From contig MQVO02000244.1 in NCBI GenBank assembly GCA_001986395.2, forward strand, positions 1 to 13,420: 13,420 nt of DNA, given 5' to 3'. The stretch comes from Irpex lacteus. Its lineage: Eukaryota > Basidiomycota > Agaricomycetes > Polyporales > Irpicaceae. Positions 1-6,168 of the stretch are shown piece after piece. Each line of letters begins with the position of its first letter. The stretch's first letter is position 1. The position numbers were made by a program, and so were the translations under genes. Below the pieces are notes generated by a model that worked only from the letters and a program-made list of their open reading frames with translations, was not told where the DNA came from and searched no databases.

Positions 1-23
1 CACAAGTTAATTCTTTTCTTTTC

Positions 24-276
24 TATTACTTGAGTAACTCCTCTGTAGAAAGATATTACTCTTGTTTGAGAACTATCATATAATACACCTCCTGCACAAA
101 TAAATAGTCCAGGTGAAACTAGTCCTTTAGCTAATCCTAAGTTAATAGCACCTTCCCCCAAAAAAACTAGTTAGAATTATTTCTAATTCCTAGTTTTTTG
201 GGTTAGCTTGTATACTGTTACTAAAAACAGCTAAAAGATAAACTGCAGCTTGAGAAACTGAACTAAACAAAAAACT
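24..276 (-). pseudogene. nad4: nad4, NADH dehydrogenase subunit 4, internal to C-terminal piece, interrupted
   Basis: Minus-strand translation gives two adjacent blocks typical of ND4, a proton-pumping membrane subunit of respiratory complex I. The first (about 274-203) reads FSSVSQAAVYLLAVFSNSIQ. The second (about 155-33) reads EGAINLGLAKGLVSPGLF, then an ICAGGVLYD-type motif and a TRVISFYRG motif. In the family these are continuous (…SNTIQGIEGAI…). Here a 46-bp palindrome (157-202) lies between Q and E, adds an in-frame TAG and shifts the frame. Relative to the family pattern about five bases coding part of Gly-Ile are also missing. Homology fades below position 30 and above 276, where a small AT palindrome (about 276-309) begins. 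The piece is therefore bounded or cut by hairpins. Identity as nad4 is confident; whether the gene is dead, or the element is removed or bypassed, cannot be told here. Confidence 0.75.
157..202. mobile_element. Palindromic terminal-repeat element E1, inside nad4
   Basis: 46 bp: left end CCC(A)7CTAG, right end CTAG(T)6GGG, with an inner hairpin TTAGAATTA/TTTCTAA. It interrupts nad4. The outer arms match those of elements at 3969, 6116, 6832, 9088, 10825 and 11933. The element carries no protein; mobility is inferred from copies in unrelated places, including reading frames. Confidence 0.8.
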
Positions 277-320
277 AATAATTTCTATTATTTTTGTAGA
301 AATAATTATAACCTTTAATT

Positions 321-370
321 AATCTCAACCTGAGGATGAGATTTGCAGGGTGATAAAAGGCCATTCTGCA
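321..370. repeat. Two adjacent hairpins (double-hairpin type)
   Basis: Stem 1: AATCTCA (321-327) with TGAGATT (337-343), 7 bp with a 9-base loop. Stem 2 starts immediately: TGCAG (344-348) with CTGCA (366-370). It is more GC-rich than its surroundings. Two abutting stems recall the double-hairpin elements described in chytrid and blastoclad mitochondria; no sequence relation to those is claimed. Confidence 0.5.
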
Positions 371-530
371 GGTTAAAGTACAAATTTCATTATAAACAAA
401 GATGAATAGTAAATGAGGAGTAGGGTTATTTAAGGAGACCTGCACTAAGTTGTATCGGCATTAATTTAATTAAATATAAAAAGTTACAAAAACATTCTTC
501 AATAAAAATATAATTAACCTACAAAATAAA

Positions 531-650
531 CAGGTGGTGGTTACTCCTATAATTGCTTACGATAATTGCGATCTTTTAAAATTAAAAATTATTTTTCTTC
601 CTATTAAAAAAAGTATTAAAGTTAAATTCATTGTTTGATTACTATAAAGT
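531..650 (+). pseudogene. Possible N-terminal remnant of an intron-type GIY-YIG endonuclease
   Basis: The frame reads QVVVTPIIAYDNCDLLKL and then turns into low-complexity Lys/Ile-rich sequence. Mitochondrial GIY-YIG homing endonucleases often have a short leader of the form P-(V/I)-x-x-Y-x-N-x-D-x-x-K before the catalytic GIY motif, and this resembles it. The catalytic GIY-YIG motif is not present: similarity stops at the 25-bp repeat starting at 579. No ATG is seen. The assignment rests on a short motif only and could be chance. Confidence 0.22.
579..603 (+). repeat. 25-bp direct repeat, copy 1
   Basis: Identical over 25 bases to 1126-1150. The sequence begins AAATTAAAAATT and ends TTCTTCCTA. 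The flanks differ. Confidence 0.8.
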
Positions 651-715
651 AAATTATTTTAAAAAGTAGTCAAAAGTGATTATCCACTACTATCCTGTTA
701 GATAATCTCCTGCCT

Positions 716-741
716 GATGCCGCCTTCGGAGGCCTCGCATC
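716..741. repeat. GC-rich hairpin cluster
   Basis: Outer stem GATGC (716-720) with GCATC (737-741). Inner stem GCCT (722-725) with AGGC (730-733) around a TCGG loop. It is a sharp GC island in AT-rich spacer, comparable in style to the GC clusters of fungal mitochondrial DNA. Confidence 0.6.
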
Positions 742-888
742 CGACGGTGGCTATCATCTCCTTAAAAATAAGCCTCCCTCTGAATAAGTGTGTACCCCCT
801 TACTATTAATATTGCTATAACCATAATAACCCGATAATTATAAATATTGTATAACTAATTAGGTTAAAATTATAAACTATTGTTCTCC

Positions 889-912
889 CCTTTTTTTTAT
901 AAATAAAAAAGG
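889..912. repeat. T/A hairpin
   Basis: CCTTTTTT...AAAAAAGG, an 8-bp perfect stem. One of many hairpins of the form CC(T)n...(A)nGG in this window. Confidence 0.7.
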
Positions 913-1125
913 ATTCAAGTAAAAACTTTTCCACCCTATTGATTTAATAACAATAAACACTATTGAATATAACTACCTAATTTTTTAATAAACTAAGCTG
1001 TTTAGGGTTATTTACAACTGCGCCTAATATAATCTTGAATAAAAACAACCTACAGCTAAAAATTAAACACTGTTGTTCATAACACCTATAAACTATTATT
1101 ATATTTATGATAATTTTATTTAGTT

Positions 1126-1150
1126 AAATTAAAAATTATTTTTCTTCCTA
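1126..1150 (+). repeat. 25-bp direct repeat, copy 2
   Basis: Identical to 579-603; the flanks differ on both sides. Confidence 0.8.
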
Positions 1151-1264
1151 GGTTTACTTTTATTGTAAAAATTTTTCTTTTTATAATTCTCTATAATATT
1201 ATACATATAAACTTAATCCAATAGAGAAGGAATAATCTCTAAATAAATTTAAAGATTCTCCCTC

Positions 1265-1309
1265 CCCTATTCTTTTATTTATATTTTTTATTTTTTGTTT
1301 TTAAATTTA
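1265..1309 (+). repeat. 45-bp direct repeat, copy 1 (duplicate of the sequence following trnF)
   Basis: Identical over 45 bases to 1806-1850, starting CCCTATTCTTTTATTT. Copy 2 begins in the last bases of trnF, so this copy is probably derived from that locus. Confidence 0.85.
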
Positions 1310-1378
1310 TGTTTAAGAAAATAAAATTTATACTCTCTTATATAATTAAATACTTTTTTTATTTAGATATATAAAAAT

Positions 1379-1425
1379 AATTAAATAATAAGTAACTAAA
1401 ATAATAATTAAATAATTAAATATTT
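1379..1425 (-). repeat. 47-bp inverted repeat, arm 1
   Basis: Exact reverse complement of 1853-1899. The arms flank atp8, trnI and trnF. Arm 2 abuts copy 2 of the 45-bp direct repeat, so 1806-1899 appears upstream as two pieces, one direct and one inverted. Confidence 0.85.
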
Positions 1426-1516
1426 ATAAAATTTTAAAGTTCTATAAATCTATTCCTTATATTAAGGGATAAATAACTTTTAATTAAATTAAATTTATAA
1501 TAAATTTGGGGGATTA

Positions 1517-1651
1517 ATACCATTTTTCTTTTTAAATCAATTATTTTACGGTTATATAATCTTATTCGCCTTATTAGTATTAGTTTCATGAGTAATTTTA
1601 CCATATCTTTTACAGTTACAAATCGTGAGATTATTAATAACTAAATTATAA
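1517..1651 (+). CDS. atp8: ATP synthase F0 subunit 8
   Basis: Small membrane subunit of the F0 part of ATP synthase. The frame reads PFFFLNQLFYGYIILFALLV and ends VRLLITKL before TAA at 1649-1651. This matches the fungal ATP8 pattern: a PF(F/Y)F-NQ start, one membrane helix, an ILP motif and a basic tail ending in KL. One in-frame TGA follows VLVS and precedes VILP; it must be read as Trp (code 4). The usual MPQL start is not visible: the bases before LIPFFF read TTTGGGGGA, giving FGG rather than MPQ. The start given is the in-frame ATA at 1517; ATT at 1493 is another possibility. The missing ATG may be an altered or misread start. trnI follows after 7 bases on the same strand. Confidence 0.8.
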
Positions 1652-1658
1652 TATAAAT

Positions 1659-1731
1659 AAGTCTATTATTTAATGGTTTAAAATATCTCCTTGATAAGGA
1701 GGCAATAGATGTTCGATCCATCTTAGACTTA
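1659..1731 (+). tRNA. trnI: tRNA-Ile (GAU)
   Basis: Acceptor AAGTCTA pairs with TAGACTT, discriminator A. Anticodon stem TCTCC/GGAGG with loop TTGATAA gives anticodon GAU. T arm AGATG-TTCGATC-CATCT. It lies between atp8 and trnF. A second, diverged gene with the same anticodon occurs at 3856-3927. Confidence 0.9.
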
Positions 1732-1733
1732 AA

Positions 1734-1807
1734 GTTCCCATAGCTTAATTTGGTTAGAGCAATAAATTGAAGCTTTATTGATAAAAGTTCAAGTCTTTTT
1801 GGGGACC
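1734..1807 (+). tRNA. trnF: tRNA-Phe (GAA)
   Basis: Acceptor GTTCCCA pairs with TGGGGAC, one G-U pair. D arm GCTT/GAGC. Anticodon stem ATAAA/TTTAT with loop TTGAAGC gives anticodon GAA. T arm AAAAG-TTCAAGT-CTTTT. It starts two bases after trnI. Confidence 0.9.
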
Positions 1808-1850
1808 CTATTCTTTTATTTATATTTTTTATTTTTTGTTTTTAAATTTA
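1806..1850 (+). repeat. 45-bp direct repeat, copy 2
   Basis: Identical to 1265-1309; begins within the last two bases of trnF. Confidence 0.85.
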
Positions 1851-1851
1851 A

Positions 1852-2019
1852 AAAATATTTAATTATTTAATTATTATTTTAGTTACTTATTATTTAATTA
1901 AATCTATTTATATTAATAAGAGTATTTCTTATATTTTATCTTTTAATATTATTTTATTAATATCTTTTTATTTTTATTTACCTTATTTATTAGAAGGTTT
2001 ATATCTTTTATTATTATAA
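1852..2019 (+). pseudogene. Open frame ending one base into nad3; possibly the nad2 C-terminus
   Basis: This frame is open for about 55 codons without an ATG, is very Ile/Leu/Tyr-rich and ends [13 protein letters not shown]. Its stop shares its last A with the nad3 ATG (TAATG). A one-base nad2/nad3 overlap of this form is common in fungal mitochondria, so the frame may be the tail of a lost or displaced nad2. Against this, the codons are low-complexity, no ND2 motif is recognisable, and its first part is arm 2 of the 47-bp inverted repeat. It could also be random AT-rich sequence. Confidence 0.28.
1853..1899 (+). repeat. 47-bp inverted repeat, arm 2
   Basis: Exact reverse complement of 1379-1425. 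Confidence 0.85.
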
Positions 2020-2311
2020 TGTTTCATATTTATCTTTATTTAAGTCCTATTGTTGCTATTTTATTAATATTAATTAATTATTTTATATCTTTAGATAATT
2101 CTTATATTGAAAAGAAAAGTCCTTTTGAATGTGGTTTTACTTCTTATGAACAATCTAGATCTTCTTTTAATGTTTCTTTCATTTTAGTTGCTATCTTATT
2201 TTTACCTTTTGATTTAGAAATCTCTTCTCTTTTACCTTATGTTATCTCCGCTTATAATAATAATCTTTACGGTTTATTTATCTTATTATTCTTTTTATTT
2301 ATTTTAATACC
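2019..2311 (+). CDS. nad3: NADH dehydrogenase subunit 3, 3' end replaced
   Basis: ND3 is a small membrane subunit of complex I. The protein has a first helix (about residues 5-25), the signature SPFECGF near residues 34-40, the loop-to-helix-2 region [18 protein letters not shown], and a third helix ending around FLFILI (residue 97). Fungal ND3 normally continues with a short charged tail of the type GFVYELGKGAL. Here the frame runs instead into FNNPADIF and then, out of frame, into a cox1-derived segment; its stop is at 2409-2411. The coordinate end marks where ND3 similarity stops. The start ATG overlaps an upstream stop by one base. A weak candidate for the missing tail (IIFVYRGEIKV) appears about 300 bp on, after the inserted segment. 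Confidence 0.82.
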
Positions 2312-2341
2312 CTTTAATAATCCAGCCGATATCTTTTTATT

Positions 2342-2698
2342 GCTGGAGGAGGTGACCCTGTACTATACCAACACCTATTCTTCCAAACAATTCTATATGT
2401 TATTCCTCTAGTTATTATGCCTTCGGGTTTCCGGTTTAACGCATTTTATTCACTCTATGCAAAGCGATTTCCTAACGCAGTAGCTCCAAGTCAATCATTT
2501 CTTGAATGGCTGATTGGGTTTGCTGTAGGCGATGGTAGCTTTGTAGTTAACAGCCGAGGAACTGCTGTATTCGTGATTACACAACTTACTGAAGATATTC
2601 AGGTACTTCTGAACATTATTTTTGTTTACAGGGGAGAAATAAAAGTTAATATATTAATAATTAAGAATAAATATAATAAACTGTTTGAACTATACTAA
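2342..2698 (+). pseudogene. cox1 exon fragment in frame with a truncated LAGLIDADG intron endonuclease
   Basis: From 2342 the frame reads [13 protein letters not shown], the conserved copper-site-proximal segment of cytochrome oxidase subunit 1, then continues without a stop into an endonuclease. This is the usual arrangement of a group I intron whose endonuclease is fused to the upstream exon. The endonuclease part shows the exon-proximal FNAFYSLYAKRFPNAVAPS, the first LAGLIDADG helix FLEWLIGFAVGDGSF (about 2489-2533) and an FVITQLTEDIQVL block. Similarity ends near 2615 and the frame stops at 2696-2698, so the second domain is missing. No cox1 sequence is seen upstream of AGGGDP. This is a transplanted cox1 fragment joined to nad3, not a functional cox1. 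Confidence 0.85.
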
Positions 2699-2785
2699 TA
2701 TTTCTAATATGTAAGATTAAAGAATATAAATATAATTAATTACTATTTATACAATTAAAGAATATATAATTTGAACTCTTAGTTA

Positions 2786-2816
2786 AGGAGCGTAGCGAGT
2801 GAGTGGAACGAGGGAT
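2786..2816 (+). repeat. GC-richer patch of GAG/GCG-type short words
   Basis: The stretch contains GGAGCGTAGCGAGTGAGTGG, an isolated GC-rich island between the endonuclease remnant and the polymerase remnant. Words of this kind are typical of short dispersed repeats in organelle genomes; no second copy is seen in this window. Confidence 0.35.
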
Positions 2817-2818
2817 TA

Positions 2819-3125
2819 CTATAGATTAAAAATAAACAAAAATCTTCTTTTCTTAAACTCTTTAGCATTAACCACAATACAACTTGTAGTATTATTACTT
2901 CTACCGAACCCTCCGTATAAACAATTTTAATAATAATTTAGCAATCCATCTTTTTGCCCCTTTTGACTCAGCTTTAACTTTATATAAAGTATTTTACATA
3001 ATCAGAGAAAATATACAACTTTCTCACAGGAGTAGCCTCCTTTAATAATAAATTGATATTCAGGAATTAAATTTTTAGCCATTTTCAACTCTTCAGAGAA
3101 ATAAATAGCAGTCCATTTACCTACC
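2819..3125 (-). pseudogene. dpo: Remnant of linear mitochondrial plasmid DNA polymerase (family B)
   Basis: Minus-strand translation gives GKWTAIYFSEELKMAKNL, then a YQFIIKGGYSCEKV block, a DYVKYFYIK block, and KAESKGAKRWIAKLLLNCLY followed by GGFGRSNN. This is the finger/motif B region of protein-primed family B polymerases of fungal linear plasmids: the YFSEEL-K-A element, a KGxxRxIAKLLLN helix carrying motif B (K-x3-N-S-x-Y-G, with Cys in place of Ser here), and G-x-FGR. The pieces lie in three frames, separated by single-base changes such as an extra A before NCLYG. A stop follows soon after (2819-2821) and the exonuclease, TPR and palm-C motifs are absent. The 5' edge coincides with a T/A hairpin near 3126-3156. 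It indicates past integration of a plasmid. Confidence 0.8.
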
Positions 3126-3179
3126 TCCTTTTATTTAAATAAAAATAAAAATAAGGAAAGTAGCTACTTGTTCCATTAA

Positions 3180-3428
3180 AAAAATAATGGTTCAATCGAA
3201 GCATTAGATAATGGAACTCCCTCTTCTATCCTTTTTTTTATTAAAAAAAAAGGGGAAGAAGATTTTAGTTGGTTTGTAGATGAGGATGGTAAGATGATAG
3301 ACTATAATAAAAAGATTAATGTTTTTGAAGCTGTACAATTATTGCACCACTTTCTAAACAAAAAGTATGGTATATCTAAGGAAACGGTTAAAGAAATAAA
3401 ATTTATATCTAATATTTTTTTATTCTAA
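3180..3428 (+). pseudogene. Unidentified coding-like remnant with a hairpin inside
   Basis: The frame is open from a TAA at 3177 to a TAA at 3426 and has no ATG. It reads NNGSIEALDNGTPSS, then FFIKKKG encoded by a T/A hairpin (3230-3253), then EEDFSWFVDEDGKMIDYNKK and a helix-like FEAVQLLHHFLNKKYGISKE. The mixed, charged composition is unlike random AT-rich spacer, so it was probably coding. It lies divergently next to the plasmid polymerase remnant and could belong to the same plasmid. I do not recognise the family. Confidence 0.45.
3230..3253. repeat. T/A hairpin inside a coding-like remnant
   Basis: CC(T)8...(A)8GG, a 10-bp perfect stem with a 4-base loop, lying within the unidentified open frame. 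Confidence 0.75.
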
Positions 3429-3680
3429 CAGCTGTGTAATTGTAAGACTCTATTAAAATTTTATTTACTTTATATTTTTTATACTTTTACTTTGTTGAAG
3501 ACTATTAAAATTATAACCTCTCTACTTAAACATTTTTTATTTTTTTTATTTCTTTATTTTTATTTATTGAATATAATAATCTAATTATAATATTTTATTT
3601 AAGTTTTAATTTTAATATTATAAATTTAATTTATTTAATAAAAGGAATGATGTGAATATAATTGGCACTCATATATCTAG

Positions 3681-3833
3681 ATGTTATGTTTCCGAACTCC
3701 TGAAGAACCACGGTTAAGTGTGGTGGGATCAGTAGGAACAGTAAGTAATATGACAAGGAGGTGTGGCGACCTGACGTTTAAGTACATACCAATTTTATTT
3801 TTGGGTTTATTAACCCCCCTATGAACCTTTTAA
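3681..3833 (+). CDS. Small unidentified ORF in a GC-richer island
   Basis: From ATG at 3681 the frame reads MLCFRTPEEPRLSVVGSVG, then NMTRRCGDLTFKYIP and a hydrophobic tail ending TPL-TGA-TF-TAA (TGA as Trp), about 50 residues. The region 3650-3790 is clearly richer in G and C than its surroundings and could instead be structured RNA, for example an intron or RNase P fragment. No group I core sequence could be confirmed. A predicted membrane tail (PILFLGLL) follows the basic part. trnI copy 2 follows 22 bases downstream. It could be a real small gene, an endonuclease scrap or an RNA. Confidence 0.3.
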
Positions 3834-3855
3834 TAAAGCTAAATATAAATTAATT

Positions 3856-3927
3856 AAGCCTATGATTTAAAGGTAGAATAATTTTCTTGATAAGGAATCT
3901 GTAGAAGTTCGAATCTTCTTGGGCTTA
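3856..3927 (+). tRNA. trnI: Second tRNA-Ile (GAU)
   Basis: Acceptor AAGCCTA pairs with TGGGCTT, discriminator A. D stem ATTT/GAAT. Anticodon stem TTTTC/GGAAT (first pair mismatched) with loop TTGATAA, anticodon GAU. T arm AGAAG-TTCGAAT-CTTCT. It shares the fold and anticodon of 1659-1731 but is clearly diverged. Two GAU isoleucine tRNAs are unusual in a fungal mitogenome. Confidence 0.8.
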
Positions 3928-3968
3928 TTGGTCTTTTTTTTTTTAATTATTCTTTTGTTTAATCCCAA

Positions 3969-4047
3969 CCCAAAAAAACTAATTATTTCATCCGCAATTA
4001 TTAAAATTTAATTTAATTAAATTTTAATTAGAGGCCTAGTTTTTTTG
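3969..4047. mobile_element. Palindromic element E2 with an inner AT palindrome
   Basis: Left end CCC(A)7CTAA; interior ATTATTTCATCCGC, then a long AT palindrome (about 3997-4030, built on ATTAAAATTTAATTTAATT) and GAGG; right end CCTAG(T)7. The ATTTCATCCGC word is shared with E5, while the AT palindrome is shared with 7249-7314 and 10468-10534. This suggests one element nested in, or recombined with, another. Confidence 0.75.
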
Positions 4048-4127
4048 TTGGTTTATTAAAAAAAAAAGGAGGGTAAAGGTAATAATGATTGTTACAGTGA
4101 TAAAAATTAAATATATAATATATTGTT

Positions 4128-4292
4128 AGACCACTGTCTTTCCCCACTCCTCACCTACTTTTGTCTTTTTCTTATGCCTTTTTATTTTCTTTATTTCTTT
4201 TTTTTTTTAATTATTAAAAAGAAAAAGACAAAAAGGGAAAAAAGAAATAAAATAAAAAGGGGTGGTTTGAGGATAAAGGGCAGATGGTAGAT
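4128..4292. repeat. Large interleaved pyrimidine/purine inverted repeats
   Basis: Arm A (about 4158-4174, CTTTTGTCTTTTTCTT) is complementary to about 4215-4232. Arm B (about 4177-4203, CCTTTTTATTTTCTTTATTT...) is complementary to about 4237-4260. The order is A-B-A'-B', not nested. Outer pyrimidine-rich flanks (CCACTGTCTTTCCCC) roughly pair with purine-rich sequence near 4270-4290. Confidence 0.6.
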
Positions 4293-4363
4293 TTTTTTAC
4301 AAATAAGTAAAACATCTTATATTTTATTATCAACCACTATCCACTTATCATCATCCTCTTTTT

Positions 4364-4383
4364 CCTTTTTTTATTAAAAAAGG
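4364..4383. repeat. T/A hairpin
   Basis: CCTTTTTT (4364-4371) with AAAAAAGG (4376-4383), loop of 4, directly followed by a G-run. Confidence 0.65.
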
Positions 4384-4681
4384 GGGGGGCAGAGGCCGGT
4401 GGCGTGGGCGGATAATAAATGCTTAGTAATAACTATAAAAAGATAAAGTTTTACATTTAGATTAAAATTAAATTTTTAATTGTATATTTTTATATTTTTT
4501 TTTAGAAATATAATATATGCCTTTTTATAATAAAAAAAAAAGGAATAAATAAAAAATTAATCTTGTCTACTTATATGTGTTCAGCCCCCCCATTTTTATT
4601 ATAAAAATAATTATGGGTAATGTGGATGGATATTAAATATAATTATATACTTGTGTATATAATTTTAAATTAAATTAAATT

Positions 4682-5852
4682 ATGAGGCTTTTAAAAAAAC
4701 AAATTTTACTTAGATTAGTAAATTCTTATGTTGTAGATTCACCACAACCAGCTAATCTATCTTATTTATGGAACTTTGGTTCTCTATTAGCAGTATGTCT
4801 TATTTTACAAATTTTAACTGGAATATTTTTAGCAATGCACTATCAAGCTCATGTAGATTTTGCTTTTAATTCTGTAGAACATATAATGAGAGATGTAAAC
4901 AGTGGTTGGGCAATTAGATATACTCATGCTAATGTAGCTTCTTCTTCTTTATTTTTGTGTATGCACATATAGCTAGAGGATTATATTATGGTTCATATAA
5001 AGCACCTAGAGTATTAGTATGGTCAATAGGAGTAATAATTTTAATAGTAATGATGGCTACAGCCTTCCTAGGTTACGTATTACCTTATGGACAAATGTCA
5101 TTATGGGGAGCTACTGTAATTACAAATTTATTAAGTGCTATAACCATTCTTTGGACAAGATTTAGTTGAATTAATTTGGGGAGGTTTTAGTGTAAGTAAT
5201 GCAACACTAAATAGATTCTTCTCTTTACATTATTTATTACCATTCTTATTAGCTGCTTTAGCTGTAGCTCACTTAATAGCTTTACACACAAACGGTTCAG
5301 GTAACCCTAATGGTATTGGTTCAACTTCTGATAGATATTCAATGCATCCATATTTTACATTCAAAGATCTTGTAACTATTTTCTTTTTCTTCCTTGTTTT
5401 ATCTATTATTGTTTTTCTACTACCCTAACTTATTAGGACATTCAGATACTATATACCAGCCAACCCTATGCAAACTCCTCCTTCAATTGTACCTGAATGG
5501 TAATCTATTACCATTCTATGCTATTTTAAGATCAATACCTAATAAATTATTAGGAGTTATTGCTATGTTTGGTTCATTATTAATTTTATTAATTTTACCT
5601 TTAACTGATGTTTCTAGAATAAGGAGGAAATCAATTTAGACCAGCCATGAAATTATTCTTCTGGTTTCTTTGTTGTAAATTTTGTAATCTTAATGTGGAT
5701 CGGATCTCAACATCCTACATCTCCTTATGTAGAAATAGGACAAATCTCTACAGCAATTCTACTTCCTTTGGTTTGTATTAATAGTGCCTGCAATAGGTTT
5801 AGCTGAAAATACAATTATGGATATTGCTACTAGCCCAGCCGACCTTAAATAA
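4682..5852 (+). CDS. cob: Apocytochrome b, full length, with eight apparent single-base frame breaks
   Basis: Catalytic membrane subunit of complex III; binds two b-type hemes and oxidises ubiquinol. All family landmarks are present across frames: start [19 protein letters not shown], heme-region [43 protein letters not shown], the Qo-site [20 protein letters not shown] and a C-terminus ending SPADLK-TAA. The frame breaks at about 4940 (one T too few), 5133 (extra A), 5408 (extra T), 5450 (A missing), 5503 (extra A), 5621 (extra G), 5663 (extra T) and 5754 (extra A). Most change the length of short base runs. Allowing for them gives about 388 residues, the normal length, with no conserved residue lost and TGG for every Trp. 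Decay usually also alters conserved residues, so sequence error is the likeliest cause; frameshifting or editing cannot be excluded. No intron is seen. Confidence 0.9.
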
Positions 5853-6115
5853 GGAAAAGTGAATAGTTAAGAATAATTCTTATTTTAATAACCCCTGTTC
5901 TCAACCACGGCCTCTTAGATTCTAAAGTGGATTGTGGATGGAGGGTATGCATCCTTTATCCTTGTCCCCCAGGTTAAAAGAGTAGAGGTACCTTATATAA
6001 AATTTATTTTAAATAAAAAATATAAAAATATGATCAATATTAATAATCTTCTAGTAGTAAGTCTATAATTATTTAAATAGTAGTATAAAGTCTCTCTCTA
6101 ATAGTAAACCTATCC
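5853..6115. other. cob downstream spacer
   Basis: Contains an imperfect GC-richer hairpin around 5905-5940 (CCACGGCCTCTTAG...CTAAAGTGG) that may serve as the cob 3' processing structure, and the duplicated nad1 leader at 6010-6046. No gene seen. Confidence 0.4.
6010..6046 (+). repeat. Inverted partial copy of the nad1 leader and first codons
   Basis: TAAATAAAAAATATA followed by AATATGATCAATATTAATAA matches the real nad1 5' end (minus strand, about 8844-8806) except for a two-base gap and one substitution. It includes the ATG (6030-6032) and codons for MININN, then diverges and stops after five more codons. It is a promoterless-looking gene-start duplicate on the opposite strand. Confidence 0.75.
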
Positions 6116-6168
6116 CCCAAAAAACTAGTTAAAATTATTATCCAGCGACCCCTAGTTTTTTTTTTTGG
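6116..6168. mobile_element. Palindromic element E3
   Basis: Left end CCC(A)6CTAG, interior TTAAAATTATTATCCAGCGACC, right end CCTAG(T)11GG. The ATCCAGCGACC interior resembles that of E5 (ATCCGCAAAAGCGACC) with the loop shortened. Confidence 0.75.

Larger units (their letters stand above)
371..1264. other. Long stretch without a recognised gene
   Basis: No recognised gene or tRNA on either strand. It holds a possible GIY-YIG endonuclease start (531-650), one copy each of a 25-bp repeat (579-603 and 1126-1150), a GC-rich hairpin cluster (716-741) and a T/A hairpin (889-912). The rest is AT-rich spacer with short pyrimidine-rich patches. Confidence 0.6.
4048..4681. other. cob upstream spacer, rich in palindromes
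   Basis: No gene or tRNA seen. It contains an interleaved pyrimidine/purine palindrome (4128-4292), T/A hairpins at 4364-4383 and about 4517-4541, and the AT-rich cob leader. No promoter could be identified by sequence. Confidence 0.6.

Noticed and set aside
320..480. Group II intron domain V or rRNA fragment in the GC-richer part of the first 500 bases
   Set aside because: The characteristic domain V sequence and conserved rRNA words were looked for and not found; only hairpins could be supported.
5394..5639. Separate open frame beginning inside cob
   Set aside because: It is a chance start in one of the shifted pieces of cob; its later part is genuine cob sequence ([14 protein letters not shown]), so it is not an independent gene.
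4682..5852. cob as a nuclear copy or long-dead pseudogene
   Set aside because: All conserved residues are kept, there are no nonsense changes apart from indel effects, and nearby nad1 is intact; decay would have altered more.
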